The position numbers and the translations under genes are program-made. From positions 1 to 64,000 of the forward strand of contig WTJC01000036.1 of the NCBI GenBank assembly GCA_011525015.1: a stretch of 64,000 nucleotides of DNA, in the 5' to 3' direction. The stretch comes from Flavobacteriales bacterium. Its GTDB lineage: Bacteria; Bacteroidota; Bacteroidia; Flavobacteriales; Flavobacteriaceae. Every line of letters starts with the position of its first letter. Within the stretch, counting starts at the first letter, position 1. Under the pieces are notes generated by a model that saw only the letters and a list, made by a program, of their open reading frames with translations, made no database searches and had not been told where the DNA came from. Positions 27,331-35,711 of this stretch are shown piece after piece.

Positions 27331-28191
27331 CTAGGAGCGAATTGGCAGGTTTAGAATCAAATCGATATAAAGGTTGATTTTTGCTTTTAACTCTTTGCGA
27401 TGTACGATAAAGTCTAAAAATCCGTGTTCTTTTACGAATTCAGAAGTTTGAAAGCCATCTGGTAATTCTTGACCCGTTGTATCTTTTACTACCCTTGGCC
27501 CAGCAAATCCGATTAATGCTCCTGGTTCAGCGATGTTCACATCACCGAGCATAGCATAAGAAGCAGTTGTACCCCCAGTTGTTGGATCTGTACAAAGTGA
27601 GATATACGGAATTTTGGCCTCCGCTAACTGCGCCAACTTTGCAGATGTTTTTGCCATTTGCATAAGAGATAAGGCAGCTTCCATCATTCTCGCTCCTCCA
27701 GATTTCGAAATCATTACGAAAGGAACTTTCTTTTTACGAGCGACATCTATGGCTCTAGAAATTTTTTCACCCACAACACTACCCATAGATCCTCCAATAA
27801 AACTGAAATCCATACAAGCAATTACAACATCTCTGCCATTTGATTTACCAATGGCAGTTCGCACTGCATCTTGCAGACCTGATTTTATTTTAGCCGCCTT
27901 GAGTCGGTCGCTGTACTTTTTAGTGTCCTCAAATTGAAGGGGATCTTTAGAATTTATTTGCTCGTTGAGTTCTTTGAATTCTCCATCAAACAAAATTTCA
28001 AAGTATTCTTTAGACCCTATGCGAACGTGATAGTCGTCTTCTGGGCTGACAAAGGCATTCTTTGCAAGTTCTTCGGATTCTACGATTTTTCCCGTTGGGG
28101 ATTTGTACCAAAGACCTTTGGGGGTGTCCTTCTTTTCTTCGGTTAAGGTTTGTATACCTTTTTCTTTTCTTTTAAACCAAGCAGATGACAT
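27331..28191 (-). CDS. accD: Acetyl-CoA carboxylase carboxyltransferase subunit beta, without zinc ribbon cysteines
   Basis: This is a 286-aa carboxyltransferase beta subunit ([64 protein letters not shown]). With the alpha subunit it transfers carboxyl from carboxybiotin to acetyl-CoA, making malonyl-CoA for fatty-acid synthesis. The N-terminal zinc ribbon normally has four cysteines. Here the equivalent WYKSPTGKI and [12 protein letters not shown] segments have none, so no zinc can bind. I recall the same change in other flavobacteria, so it is probably a lineage trait and not decay. The gene follows fba after 18 bp. Confidence 0.95.
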   Translation of the reverse strand: MSSAWFKRKEKGIQTLTEEKKDTPKGLWYKSPTGKIVESEELAKNAFVSPEDDYHVRIGSKEYFEILFDGEFKELNEQINSKDPLQFEDTKKYSDRLKAAKIKSGLQDAVRTAIGKSNGRDVVIACMDFSFIGGSMGSVVGEKISRAIDVARKKKVPFVMISKSGGARMMEAALSLMQMAKTSAKLAQLAEAKIPYISLCTDPTTGGTTASYAMLGDVNIAEPGALIGFAGPRVVKDTTGQELPDGFQTSEFVKEHGFLDFIVHRKELKAKINLYIDLILNLPIRS

Positions 28192-28209
28192 AGTCCTATT
28201 AATTAAGGG

Positions 28210-29277
28210 TTACAATGTATCAATATTGTTTAAATCCTCAAAGGCTTTTTTCAATCTGTTTCTAAGGGTATCTTCTCCTTTTCTCAACCAAACTCTTGGG
28301 TCGTAGAATTTTTTATTCGGTACATCATCTCCTTCTGGGTTACCAATTTGTGCCTTGAGGTAGGCTGCTTTTTCACCCATGTAGTCTCGGATACCTTCTG
28401 TGAAAGCGTATTGTAAATCAGTGTCAATGTTCATTTTGATAACACCGTAACCTATTGATTCACGAATTTCATCTAGGCTTGATCCAGATCCGCCGTGAAA
28501 GACAAAATCGATATGATTGTGAGGAACACCGTATTTGTTGCTGATGTATTCCTGTGAGTTTTTCAAAATTTCAGGAGTGAGTTTAACGTTTCCTGGTTTG
28601 TATACACCGTGTACATTTCCAAAGGCAGCAGCTACGGTAAAACGAGGGCTGACTTTAGAAAGCTCTTCGTAAGCATAAGCTACTTCTTCAGGTTGAGTAT
28701 AGAGTTTTGAACTGTCGATATCAGTATTGTCTACACCATCTTCTTCACCACCTGTAACACCCAATTCAATTTCAAGGGTCATGCCCATTTTGTGCATTCG
28801 CTCCAAATATTGTTTACAGATCTCTATATTCTCTTCTATAGGTTCTTCGGATAAATCAATCATATGCGAACTGAAAAGCGGCTTTCCTGTGAGTTCGAAA
28901 TGTGCTTCAGAGGCATCGAGGAGTCCGTCGATCCAAGGTAAAAGCTTTTTAGCGCAGTGGTCTGTATGCAAGATAACAGACGCTCCATAGGCTTCAGCTA
29001 AATCGTGTACGTGTTTTGCTCCGGCAACGGCACCAAGGATGGCTGCTTTTTGTCCTTCATTAGAAAGTCCTTTTCCTGCGTTGAAAATTGATCCTCCGTT
29101 TGAAAATTGAATAATAACAGGTGCATTTAATTCTGCAGCTGTTTCCAAAACGGCATTGATCGAGTTTGATCCAACAACATTTACTGCTGGAAGCGCGAAC
29201 GCTTTTTCTTTTGCCAGTGAAAAAATAGCTTGAACTTCATCTCCGGTAGCTACTCCGGCCTTGATTTGAATTGACAT
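28210..29277 (-). CDS. fba: Class II fructose-bisphosphate aldolase
   Basis: The 355-aa protein belongs to the zinc-dependent aldolases. The first zinc-ligand segment is VILHTDHCAKKLLPW; later come LEIELGVTGGEEDGVDN, AAAFGNVHGVYKPGNVKL and FVFHGGSGSSLDEI, which hold the other zinc histidines and phosphate-binding residues. It cleaves fructose-1,6-bisphosphate in glycolysis and makes it in gluconeogenesis. accD follows 18 bp downstream, and a -7 box lies 28 bp upstream of the start. Confidence 0.97.
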   Translation of the reverse strand: MSIQIKAGVATGDEVQAIFSLAKEKAFALPAVNVVGSNSINAVLETAAELNAPVIIQFSNGGSIFNAGKGLSNEGQKAAILGAVAGAKHVHDLAEAYGASVILHTDHCAKKLLPWIDGLLDASEAHFELTGKPLFSSHMIDLSEEPIEENIEICKQYLERMHKMGMTLEIELGVTGGEEDGVDNTDIDSSKLYTQPEEVAYAYEELSKVSPRFTVAAAFGNVHGVYKPGNVKLTPEILKNSQEYISNKYGVPHNHIDFVFHGGSGSSLDEIRESIGYGVIKMNIDTDLQYAFTEGIRDYMGEKAAYLKAQIGNPEGDDVPNKKFYDPRVWLRKGEDTLRNRLKKAFEDLNNIDTL

Positions 29278-29305
29278 TTGATTATAATTTGGTTTGTTCT
29301 GCCGG

Positions 29306-29313
29306 CAAATGTA
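29306..29313 (-). promoter_or_regulatory. fba promoter -7 element
   Basis: Minus-strand TACATTTG is an exact TAnnTTTG, 28 bp before the fba ATG. The -33 region at 19 bp is poor (CGTT). Confidence 0.55.
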
Positions 29314-29327
29314 CTAATAAATAAAGA

Positions 29328-31883
29328 TTAGAACGGATAGTTAATACCAATATTAAAAACGGCTTCTTTCCAATTTAAATCTCGAAACCATCTTTCAGTT
29401 CTAGGTCTTATAGGATTGTAGGTTTTAAAACCGGTATCAAATCGAAAAATAAAATAAGAAAAGTCAAATCGAAGCCCTAATCCAGACCCAATCGCGCTAT
29501 CCCTTAAGGATGAAAAGCCTCGGAAAATAGCGGCCTCATCTTGTTGGTTGTCTAAGACATTCCATATGTTTCCAGCGTCGACGAAAAGTGCCCCTCTCAA
29601 ATTGGAAAAGAGCGGAAAACGATATTCCAGATTTAGATTGAGTTTGAAATTCGCTTCGTTGAATTCATTGGTACTTCTCGTTGTTCCAGGCCCTAAACCA
29701 TAAGCATTCCAGGCTCTGTTGTCATTGGAACCTCCGGCGAAATAGGAGCGAACAAAAGGAATGTTTTGCGCATTACCCAAAGGAATGGCCACTCCACCAA
29801 AAAAACGAAAAGCCAGGTGGTTGTTTTCGCCAAAACGAAAGTGTTTGATGTAATCCAATTCGCCCTTAACATATTGAGAGTAGGCCACACCAAACAAACG
29901 CTGTCGAACTTCTGCCTTGTTGATCGAGAAATTGTTGAGCAAATTTCCCGCGGCTTCTAATTTGAACCTAAACTGCCTAAAGTCATCGCTTGAGGTGGTA
30001 CCATTAATGGCCGAAACAAAAGTATATGCTGTTGAAACAATAAGGTTGTTTTCGGTAAGTCGACTTCTTCGTTCTTCTATGCGATTGACTTCTGTAACAG
30101 CCTGCTCGTCTAACTCGATACTGCTGTTTTGAACACCTTCGATAAATAAATTTGCCCCTGAGGGTATTGAAAGAACAAGCTGGTCACCTTGAAGGTCGAA
30201 AAGGTTTTGGTATTCACTTTGGTCTTCAATTTGATTGGCTATTTCGTCTAAAGCTTCGAATGTATTGGAGTATACCCTAAAAAAGTTATCTGGATTTAAG
30301 TTTCTGACATATTCAATTTTAGCCAATTCGAAGTTTTTTCGATTTGTTCTTTTTTGCCAGTTGTAGCTGAAGATTGTATTGAAACGCTGCCTGTCAAGGC
30401 CGATATTGTTTTGAAAATTTGTTCCTATTGAAAACAGTGTCTTTGGTAATTTCTCAGAGGATACCAGGGAATTCTTGGTGAATGGAATCCAAAATCGAGG
30501 AAAAGTTAAATTGATATCTGCTCCAAATTCTGAAGTGTTTGTTTGAGTCGGCCCACTATCCCCTAAAACACCCACTGATCCACGAACAGACAAACCTAAA
30601 TTCGCCATTTGTCCAAAAACATTTCGAGAGAGAATAGAACTACTAAATGCCGTACTAATTGGTCTGATGTTGGAATGCGTGATGTCAAAGTCTAAACTTA
30701 AAGCATACTTTGATTTTGGTCGCAGATAAATATTGGTATTGAGCTGCTTAGTCTCTTCATCGGGAATAAACTCAATAGAGGGATAGGAAAATACATTCAA
30801 ACTACTGAGCTGCCTGCTGGTCAAGGTTCTATTGATTTCTTGGTAGGTCTCTCCTTGCCTTAAAAAAATAAAAGGTGACAACAATTCTGGCTTGTATTTC
30901 AACTTATCGATGTAAAAAAAGTTTGCTCCTTCTTGTGTTAAGGAGCTGTAATTTTGATTTTCTACAGCCGGTTGAAAATCCGTGTAGACATTAATGTCGC
31001 CAATGGTGTAGGCACTGTACTCTTCATTTGAAATTCCCCTGGGGTTATCGATATTTAAAAGTACTTTGACCTTTGGTTCAGCATCTGAGGCAATTGCTGT
31101 AGTATCGCCCAGAATATCAAAAGAAATAGAACTCTCTTGGAAGTTATAAACTCCTTGGTTTCGAAACAAGGAGGTAAGGCGTTTACGCTCATCGCTAAAG
31201 TTTCTCACCAAAAAAGGAGCACCCACCTTAATGACTGAGGTGCTGTCACCTTCTTTAGCGTAGATTTCATCAATAACTGTTGAAGCGATATTGGTGTCAA
31301 ATTCTTCGATTTTATACTGCTCACCTGTATCGATTTGATACACAATTTGACTTTTTTGTTTACCCTTGGTGTTTTTTTCGAAATGGATATCTGCATTAAA
31401 GTACCCTCTGTTTTTGTGATACAATTTTAATCGGTTGACATCGGATTGTATCGCTAATGAATCTACTAAAACAGGCTCTTCACCAATATTTTGAAGAAAT
31501 TGATGAATGCCACTGACAAGAAAAGATTCGGATAGTCTATTGGCCTGTTTTTCAGATAAAAGCCGTTTTAGACGATCAGCTCGTTTGGGTTTTTTATTGA
31601 GCCAGTTTTGATAATTGCCTTCTGCATCACTGCTGCTGAGATTGTAGAGGTGCAATCGCAATGGAATACCAAGAATTTTACTGTTGGTATTTTGAGTGAG
31701 TAAATCTTTAAGTTCAGTTTGATTGGTTGTTTTTCCGTTGAGCTCGATTTTTTGTTGGACCAACAATTCCTGGTCAGGGAGAACTTTTTTTGTGGTTTTA
31801 CAACTTGTAGTAAGAATTAAAAAAAGAATCCAACATTTTGGCCAAATGGCAAAAGCTTTTGATATATTTAGGCTTTTCGGCAT
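29328..31883 (-). CDS. tamL: TamL-like BamA/TamA-family outer-membrane lipoprotein
   Basis: The start is the ATG at 31883; the longer frame begins with a TTG inside the -7 box. The protein has about 851 aa. It has a lipoprotein signal ending LTTSC, POTRA-like domains over about residues 30-400 (LYHKNRGYFNADIHFE, LTSLFRNQGVYNF) and a C-terminal Omp85 barrel (GGSNDNRAWNAYGLGPG, LEYRFPLFSNLRGALFVDAGNIW, GSGLGLRFDFSYFIFRFDTG). A lipidated TamA homologue, TamL, is the Bacteroidota partner of TamB in outer-membrane assembly. tamB is not in this window. It diverges from a SpoU methyltransferase gene with only 22 bp between starts. Confidence 0.87.
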   Translation of the reverse strand: MPKSLNISKAFAIWPKCWILFLILTTSCKTTKKVLPDQELLVQQKIELNGKTTNQTELKDLLTQNTNSKILGIPLRLHLYNLSSSDAEGNYQNWLNKKPKRADRLKRLLSEKQANRLSESFLVSGIHQFLQNIGEEPVLVDSLAIQSDVNRLKLYHKNRGYFNADIHFEKNTKGKQKSQIVYQIDTGEQYKIEEFDTNIASTVIDEIYAKEGDSTSVIKVGAPFLVRNFSDERKRLTSLFRNQGVYNFQESSISFDILGDTTAIASDAEPKVKVLLNIDNPRGISNEEYSAYTIGDINVYTDFQPAVENQNYSSLTQEGANFFYIDKLKYKPELLSPFIFLRQGETYQEINRTLTSRQLSSLNVFSYPSIEFIPDEETKQLNTNIYLRPKSKYALSLDFDITHSNIRPISTAFSSSILSRNVFGQMANLGLSVRGSVGVLGDSGPTQTNTSEFGADINLTFPRFWIPFTKNSLVSSEKLPKTLFSIGTNFQNNIGLDRQRFNTIFSYNWQKRTNRKNFELAKIEYVRNLNPDNFFRVYSNTFEALDEIANQIEDQSEYQNLFDLQGDQLVLSIPSGANLFIEGVQNSSIELDEQAVTEVNRIEERRSRLTENNLIVSTAYTFVSAINGTTSSDDFRQFRFKLEAAGNLLNNFSINKAEVRQRLFGVAYSQYVKGELDYIKHFRFGENNHLAFRFFGGVAIPLGNAQNIPFVRSYFAGGSNDNRAWNAYGLGPGTTRSTNEFNEANFKLNLNLEYRFPLFSNLRGALFVDAGNIWNVLDNQQDEAAIFRGFSSLRDSAIGSGLGLRFDFSYFIFRFDTGFKTYNPIRPRTERWFRDLNWKEAVFNIGINYPF

Positions 31884-31889
31884 AAGCTC

Positions 31890-31919
31890 CAAAATTAATT
31901 ATTTAATGCTTACTTCAAA
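31890..31919 (-). promoter_or_regulatory. tamL promoter overlapping the divergent start codon
   Basis: Minus strand: TTTG (31919-31916), an 18-bp spacer, then TAATTTTG (31897-31890), an exact TAnnTTTG. Only six bases separate it from the tamL ATG, so the leader must be almost absent. The site covers the start of the plus-strand methyltransferase gene. Confidence 0.6.
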
Positions 31920-32622
31920 CGAATTTAAGCGCATCAAAAAGCTGCATCAAAAAAAACACCGAATCCTTCAGCAACTATTTATTGCAGAAGGGGTAAAGGT
32001 AGTAGAGGAATTTATCGCAGAAGGCCTAAAACCACGCTATATTCTGGCAGATCAGAGTTACGACGGAAAAGTCTCCGCATCAGTTGAACGAATTTCAAGT
32101 AAACAACTCGAGCAGCTGAGTGCATTCAAAAAAAGCCCTGGTTTATTAGCTGTTTTTGAAATGCCTATTGAGAAAAAATTGAACTACAGCCGTTGGATTG
32201 TCGCTTTAGACGCAATTAATGACCCCGGAAACTTAGGAACAATTATCAGAACCTGCGACTGGTTTGGAATCGATCAAATTCTGTGTTCATTAGATACTGT
32301 TGATTGCTATAATCCAAAAGTGGTTCAGGCCTCAATGGGCTCTTTAGCGCGAGTACAATGTCATTATGCTGATTTAGCGCATGAATTGAAAGGAGCTGAT
32401 CAAGCTGTTTTCGCCGCTGATCTCAAAGGAGAACGTTTCGATGAGGTAGAGTGGCCTGAGACTGGTATTTTGCTTATGGGTAGTGAATCCCATGGTCTCA
32501 GTTCTGAACTCAACTCGAACATCGATCGTTATGTACACATCCCGAAATCTAAAAATGCCAAGGCTGAAAGTTTAAATGTGGGGGTGGCAGCGGCAATTCT
32601 ACTCAGTGCGCTACAGAACTAA
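31906..32622 (+). CDS. SpoU (TrmH)-family RNA 2'-O-methyltransferase
   Basis: The frame opens at 31723 inside tamL, but the ATG at 31906 gives the expected N-terminus (MLTSNEFKRIKKLHQKKHR) and 238 aa. It has an N-terminal substrate-binding domain (IAEGVKVVEEFI) and the SPOUT knot domain with motif 1 NDPGNLGTIIRTCDWFG (about residue 106), motif 2 LLMGSESHGLS and motif 3 IPKSKNAKAESLNVGVAAAI. It transfers methyl from SAM to a ribose of rRNA or tRNA. The exact RNA target cannot be read from the sequence. Confidence 0.93.
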   Translation: MLTSNEFKRIKKLHQKKHRILQQLFIAEGVKVVEEFIAEGLKPRYILADQSYDGKVSASVERISSKQLEQLSAFKKSPGLLAVFEMPIEKKLNYSRWIVALDAINDPGNLGTIIRTCDWFGIDQILCSLDTVDCYNPKVVQASMGSLARVQCHYADLAHELKGADQAVFAADLKGERFDEVEWPETGILLMGSESHGLSSELNSNIDRYVHIPKSKNAKAESLNVGVAAAILLSALQN

Positions 32623-33432
32623 TTATTCAAAGGTCAGTACAAAGAAAACACCGCGGTTTTTAAGCCCTCTTCTTCGGGCAATGTCAACAATGGTATTACT
32701 CCAATGCGAAATGTCATTTTTGTCAATCAACAATTCGTTTTCTCTTCCATAGATGGCTCTAATGGCTGGGGTAAATTTGAAGTAGGGCAAATAGAGGTCA
32801 ACACCAAGACCAATCTCTAATTGATTGACATTTGACCTTAGGTCTATAATGTTACGTCTAACCTCATCGTTTTTTGCACCCAATCTTACCGATTTAGAGA
32901 TACCTGCCACCACAAAAGGCCTAAAATTATCATAACGTGTGCTACTGAGTTTAATCAAAAAAGGCAAGTAGAGCATACTTTGCTTTAACTCAAGAGTCTC
33001 ATCTCCGATGGAATTAAAATTTACCTTGATGGAATTGAAATCGATATTGGTGCGCCCGTAGAGATAGCCAGGTTCAAATCGCAAGTCGACGTGATCAGAA
33101 AGTCTTAATTCAGTAATGAATCCAACGCCAAATCCGGTTTGGGGCTGAAAAATGATTTCTTTCACCTCATAGGATGGATTGAATCCTGCGACCGAGTTAC
33201 GAGGCAGGGTATTTTTATAGTTGAGGTCGTAATTCATTTGGTAGGCCCCTAAATAATACCCGAAGTTGAAGTCTTTTAAATCTTCATTTTGTCGAAACAT
33301 GGGTTTGTCGGCACCGTAGTTGTAATTGGAATATCGAATGCGGTCCAAAAGTTTTTTGATGCCTCGTGCTTGACCAAAAGCATTTAAGCTAAAACCAAAA
33401 ACAATCAAGCTAAGAATGAGTTTTTTCATCAT
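32623..33432 (-). CDS. PorT/SprT-like outer-membrane beta-barrel protein (type IX secretion/gliding)
   Basis: The ATG at 33432 overlaps the ubiE stop in an ATGA, which fixes the start and gives 269 aa. A signal peptide (MMKKLILSLIVFGFSLNAFGQ) is followed by a small beta-barrel of the PorT family with alternating strands (VDLRFEPGYLYGRTNI, MLYLPFLIKLSSTRYDNFRPFVVAGISKSVRLGAK). PorT (SprT in Flavobacterium) is needed for T9SS protein export and gliding. Gene order ubiE-porT is typical of flavobacteria and supports the call. It is convergent with the SpoU methyltransferase gene with no spacer. Confidence 0.85.
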   Translation of the reverse strand: MMKKLILSLIVFGFSLNAFGQARGIKKLLDRIRYSNYNYGADKPMFRQNEDLKDFNFGYYLGAYQMNYDLNYKNTLPRNSVAGFNPSYEVKEIIFQPQTGFGVGFITELRLSDHVDLRFEPGYLYGRTNIDFNSIKVNFNSIGDETLELKQSMLYLPFLIKLSSTRYDNFRPFVVAGISKSVRLGAKNDEVRRNIIDLRSNVNQLEIGLGVDLYLPYFKFTPAIRAIYGRENELLIDKNDISHWSNTIVDIARRRGLKNRGVFFVLTFE

Positions 33433-34160
33433 GATTTGGAACCGAAATACAAACAAGCGACACCCAGCGTTTGGGAATCATACCTGCAATTTATAAATCC
33501 TACAGATTCTAAAATACTTATAAAATCAGCGCGATACGGAAATTTTGTTGCAGATTTCGACAAATAACCATAGGCGTTTCCATCTTTTGAAAAGAGTTTG
33601 CCAACGCCTGGAAGTACAACTTTTGAGTGCAGCATATATCCCATTCGAATGATTGGATTGGCAGGTACAGAGGTTTCAAGTACCCCTAAAAGACCTCCAG
33701 GCTTCAAGACTCTTAAAATTTCTGCAAGTCCCACTTCTAAGTTCTCAAAGTTTCGCACGCCAAAGGCCACAGTGACCGCATCGAATGTGTTGTCTTCAAA
33801 AGACAAGCGCTCCGAATCACCGATAACCATTTCAATGTGTTTCCCTAATCCTTGATGGTTGATTTTTTCTTTTCCGATTTCAAGCATTCCAGGCGAAAGA
33901 TCTAAGCCTGTGACTTCTTGCACACCTTTTTGAGCCAATTCAATCGCCAAATCGCCAGTTCCTGTAGCGACGTCTAGTACTCGATTTGGGTTTGATTGCA
34001 AAATTTGTTCAATCAAATTTCGTCTCCATTTTAAATCAATACCGAAGGTGATGACCCTATTTAATTGGTCATACTCTTCAGAAATTCCATCAAACATTTT
34101 CTGTACTTGCTGCTTTTTGGACGCTTCTGAATTCTGGTAAGGAACAACAGGTTTTGACAT
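33429..34160 (-). CDS. ubiE: Demethylmenaquinone methyltransferase (UbiE/MenG)
   Basis: The ATG at 34160 is chosen over a TTG at 34178, which would lie in the -7 box. The 243-aa protein has the UbiE signatures YDQLNRVITFGIDLKWR and RVLKPGGLLGVLE, plus the SAM site VLDVATGTGDLAIELA. It methylates demethylmenaquinone to menaquinone, the main respiratory quinone of Bacteroidota and a substrate class of the Na+-NQR encoded later in the window. It is first in an operon with the PorT-like gene. Confidence 0.96.
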   Translation of the reverse strand: MSKPVVPYQNSEASKKQQVQKMFDGISEEYDQLNRVITFGIDLKWRRNLIEQILQSNPNRVLDVATGTGDLAIELAQKGVQEVTGLDLSPGMLEIGKEKINHQGLGKHIEMVIGDSERLSFEDNTFDAVTVAFGVRNFENLEVGLAEILRVLKPGGLLGVLETSVPANPIIRMGYMLHSKVVLPGVGKLFSKDGNAYGYLSKSATKFPYRADFISILESVGFINCRYDSQTLGVACLYFGSKS

Positions 34161-34175
34161 AAAAGGTCTTTTGTG

Positions 34176-34183
34176 CAAAGATA
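34176..34183 (-). promoter_or_regulatory. ubiE promoter -7 element
   Basis: Minus-strand TATCTTTG is an exact TAnnTTTG, 15 bp before the ubiE ATG. A TTTTG lies only 14 bp further upstream, shorter than the usual spacing, so the -33 element is uncertain. Confidence 0.5.
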
Positions 34184-34358
34184 AGGGGTATTCTCAGCAA
34201 AACGAGGTTTTAATAAAGCTTCGATTGCCATCTTTTTTGTTCCACACCTTTAATTGGATTTTGACAAGAATATTTCAAATACTCATAAAAATTGTACTTT
34301 TATTCTGTGATTGACTGTCAGAAAAACAATGAAATGGACAGTTTACTGAACAAAACCA

Positions 34359-35708
34359 ATGAAAATTATCATTTCTGGAGCAGGGGAGGTAGGAACCCAT
34401 CTTGCTAAACTCCTCTCCTTTGAAGCGCAAGATATTACCTTAATTGATCATGATCGCGAACGTTTAGCGGTCATCGAATCTCAGCTCGATATACGAACCA
34501 TTCACGGAAACGCTACCTCGATCGAAACTCTGCTTGAAGCCCAGGTTGATACGGCCGATTTAATGGTGGGTGTAACCTCGAATGAAGCAGCCAATTTCAC
34601 TCTTTGCGTTTTAGCGAAGCAATTGGGGTGCAATAAAACGGTAGCCCGAATTCGAGACACTTCATTTATCAAACACAAAGAAAGAGTCAATTACCAAAGT
34701 CTGGGTATTGATGAACTCATTTCACCTGAGGAGCTTGCAGCTGATGAAATCAAAGAGTTACTCAATCAATCGGCCTTCAATGATGCCCATGATTTTGAGG
34801 GAGGCTTATTGAGAATGATCGGCTTAACCCTACCCCCTCAATCGAAGTTCAATGCCAAGTCGATAAAGCAAACCGCAGAAGAGTATCCCGATTTACACTT
34901 TATGCCAGTGGCTATGAAGCGATTTGAAAGTGAACAAACCATTATACCTCGAGGAGATACGGTTTTAAACGAAGGAGATACGGTCAACTTTATTACCAAT
35001 GCTGAAGGGATCAATGAAATCAATAAGCTGATCGGTAATATTAAAACCACCATCAAAACGGTAATGATTTTAGGAGGAGGTAGTGTTGGTGTCAATACGG
35101 CCAAAGATTTAGCGGAGCAGCGCTTCAATGTCAAACTGATTGAACGCAAAAAAGAAAAAGCTGAGCTGCTTACTGATTTATTACCCAATACCTTAATCAT
35201 TCACGGAGATGGTCGCAACGTAGAATTGCTCGATGATGAAGCCTTAGATTCTATGGATGCCTTTATCGCGGTAACAGGCGACAGTGAAACCAACATTATA
35301 TCCTGCTTGTTGGCCAAAACAAAAGGCGTGAAAAAAACCATTGCCCTGGTAGAGAATATGGATTACTTTCAACTTTCACAATCCATAGGAATAGACACCT
35401 TAATCAACAAAAAGCTCATCGCCGCAAATGCCATTTTCAGATACGTCAGAGAAGGAACAGTTTTAGCTGTGGCAATGCTCAATAACCTTGAAGCAGAAAT
35501 ATTGGAGTTTGAGGTGCAGTCGAATACACTGATCGAAAACAGATTCATCAAAGATTTAGATTTTCCGAGAGAAGCAGTGATTGGAGGAGTTATACGACAA
35601 GGAATGGGAAAAATAGCCCTGGGTAATTTTAAAATTATTGAAGGAGATAAGGTACTTGTTTGCGCCACTTCGAACGCCATTAAAAAAGTCGAACGCTTGT
35701 TTAGATAA
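34359..35708 (+). CDS. trkA: Trk potassium uptake regulatory subunit TrkA
   Basis: The 449-aa protein has two tandem NAD-binding RCK_N domains, each followed by an RCK_C domain. The first starts MKIIISGAGEVGTHLAKLL, the second ILGGGSVGVNTAKDLAEQ (about residue 230). It binds the cytoplasmic face of TrkH and gates K+ uptake in response to nucleotides. trkH begins 3 bp after its stop. The upstream 198-bp gap has a weak -7 candidate TACTTTTA at 34295-34302. Confidence 0.96.
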   Translation: MKIIISGAGEVGTHLAKLLSFEAQDITLIDHDRERLAVIESQLDIRTIHGNATSIETLLEAQVDTADLMVGVTSNEAANFTLCVLAKQLGCNKTVARIRDTSFIKHKERVNYQSLGIDELISPEELAADEIKELLNQSAFNDAHDFEGGLLRMIGLTLPPQSKFNAKSIKQTAEEYPDLHFMPVAMKRFESEQTIIPRGDTVLNEGDTVNFITNAEGINEINKLIGNIKTTIKTVMILGGGSVGVNTAKDLAEQRFNVKLIERKKEKAELLTDLLPNTLIIHGDGRNVELLDDEALDSMDAFIAVTGDSETNIISCLLAKTKGVKKTIALVENMDYFQLSQSIGIDTLINKKLIAANAIFRYVREGTVLAVAMLNNLEAEILEFEVQSNTLIENRFIKDLDFPREAVIGGVIRQGMGKIALGNFKIIEGDKVLVCATSNAIKKVERLFR

Positions 35709-35711
35709 GAG

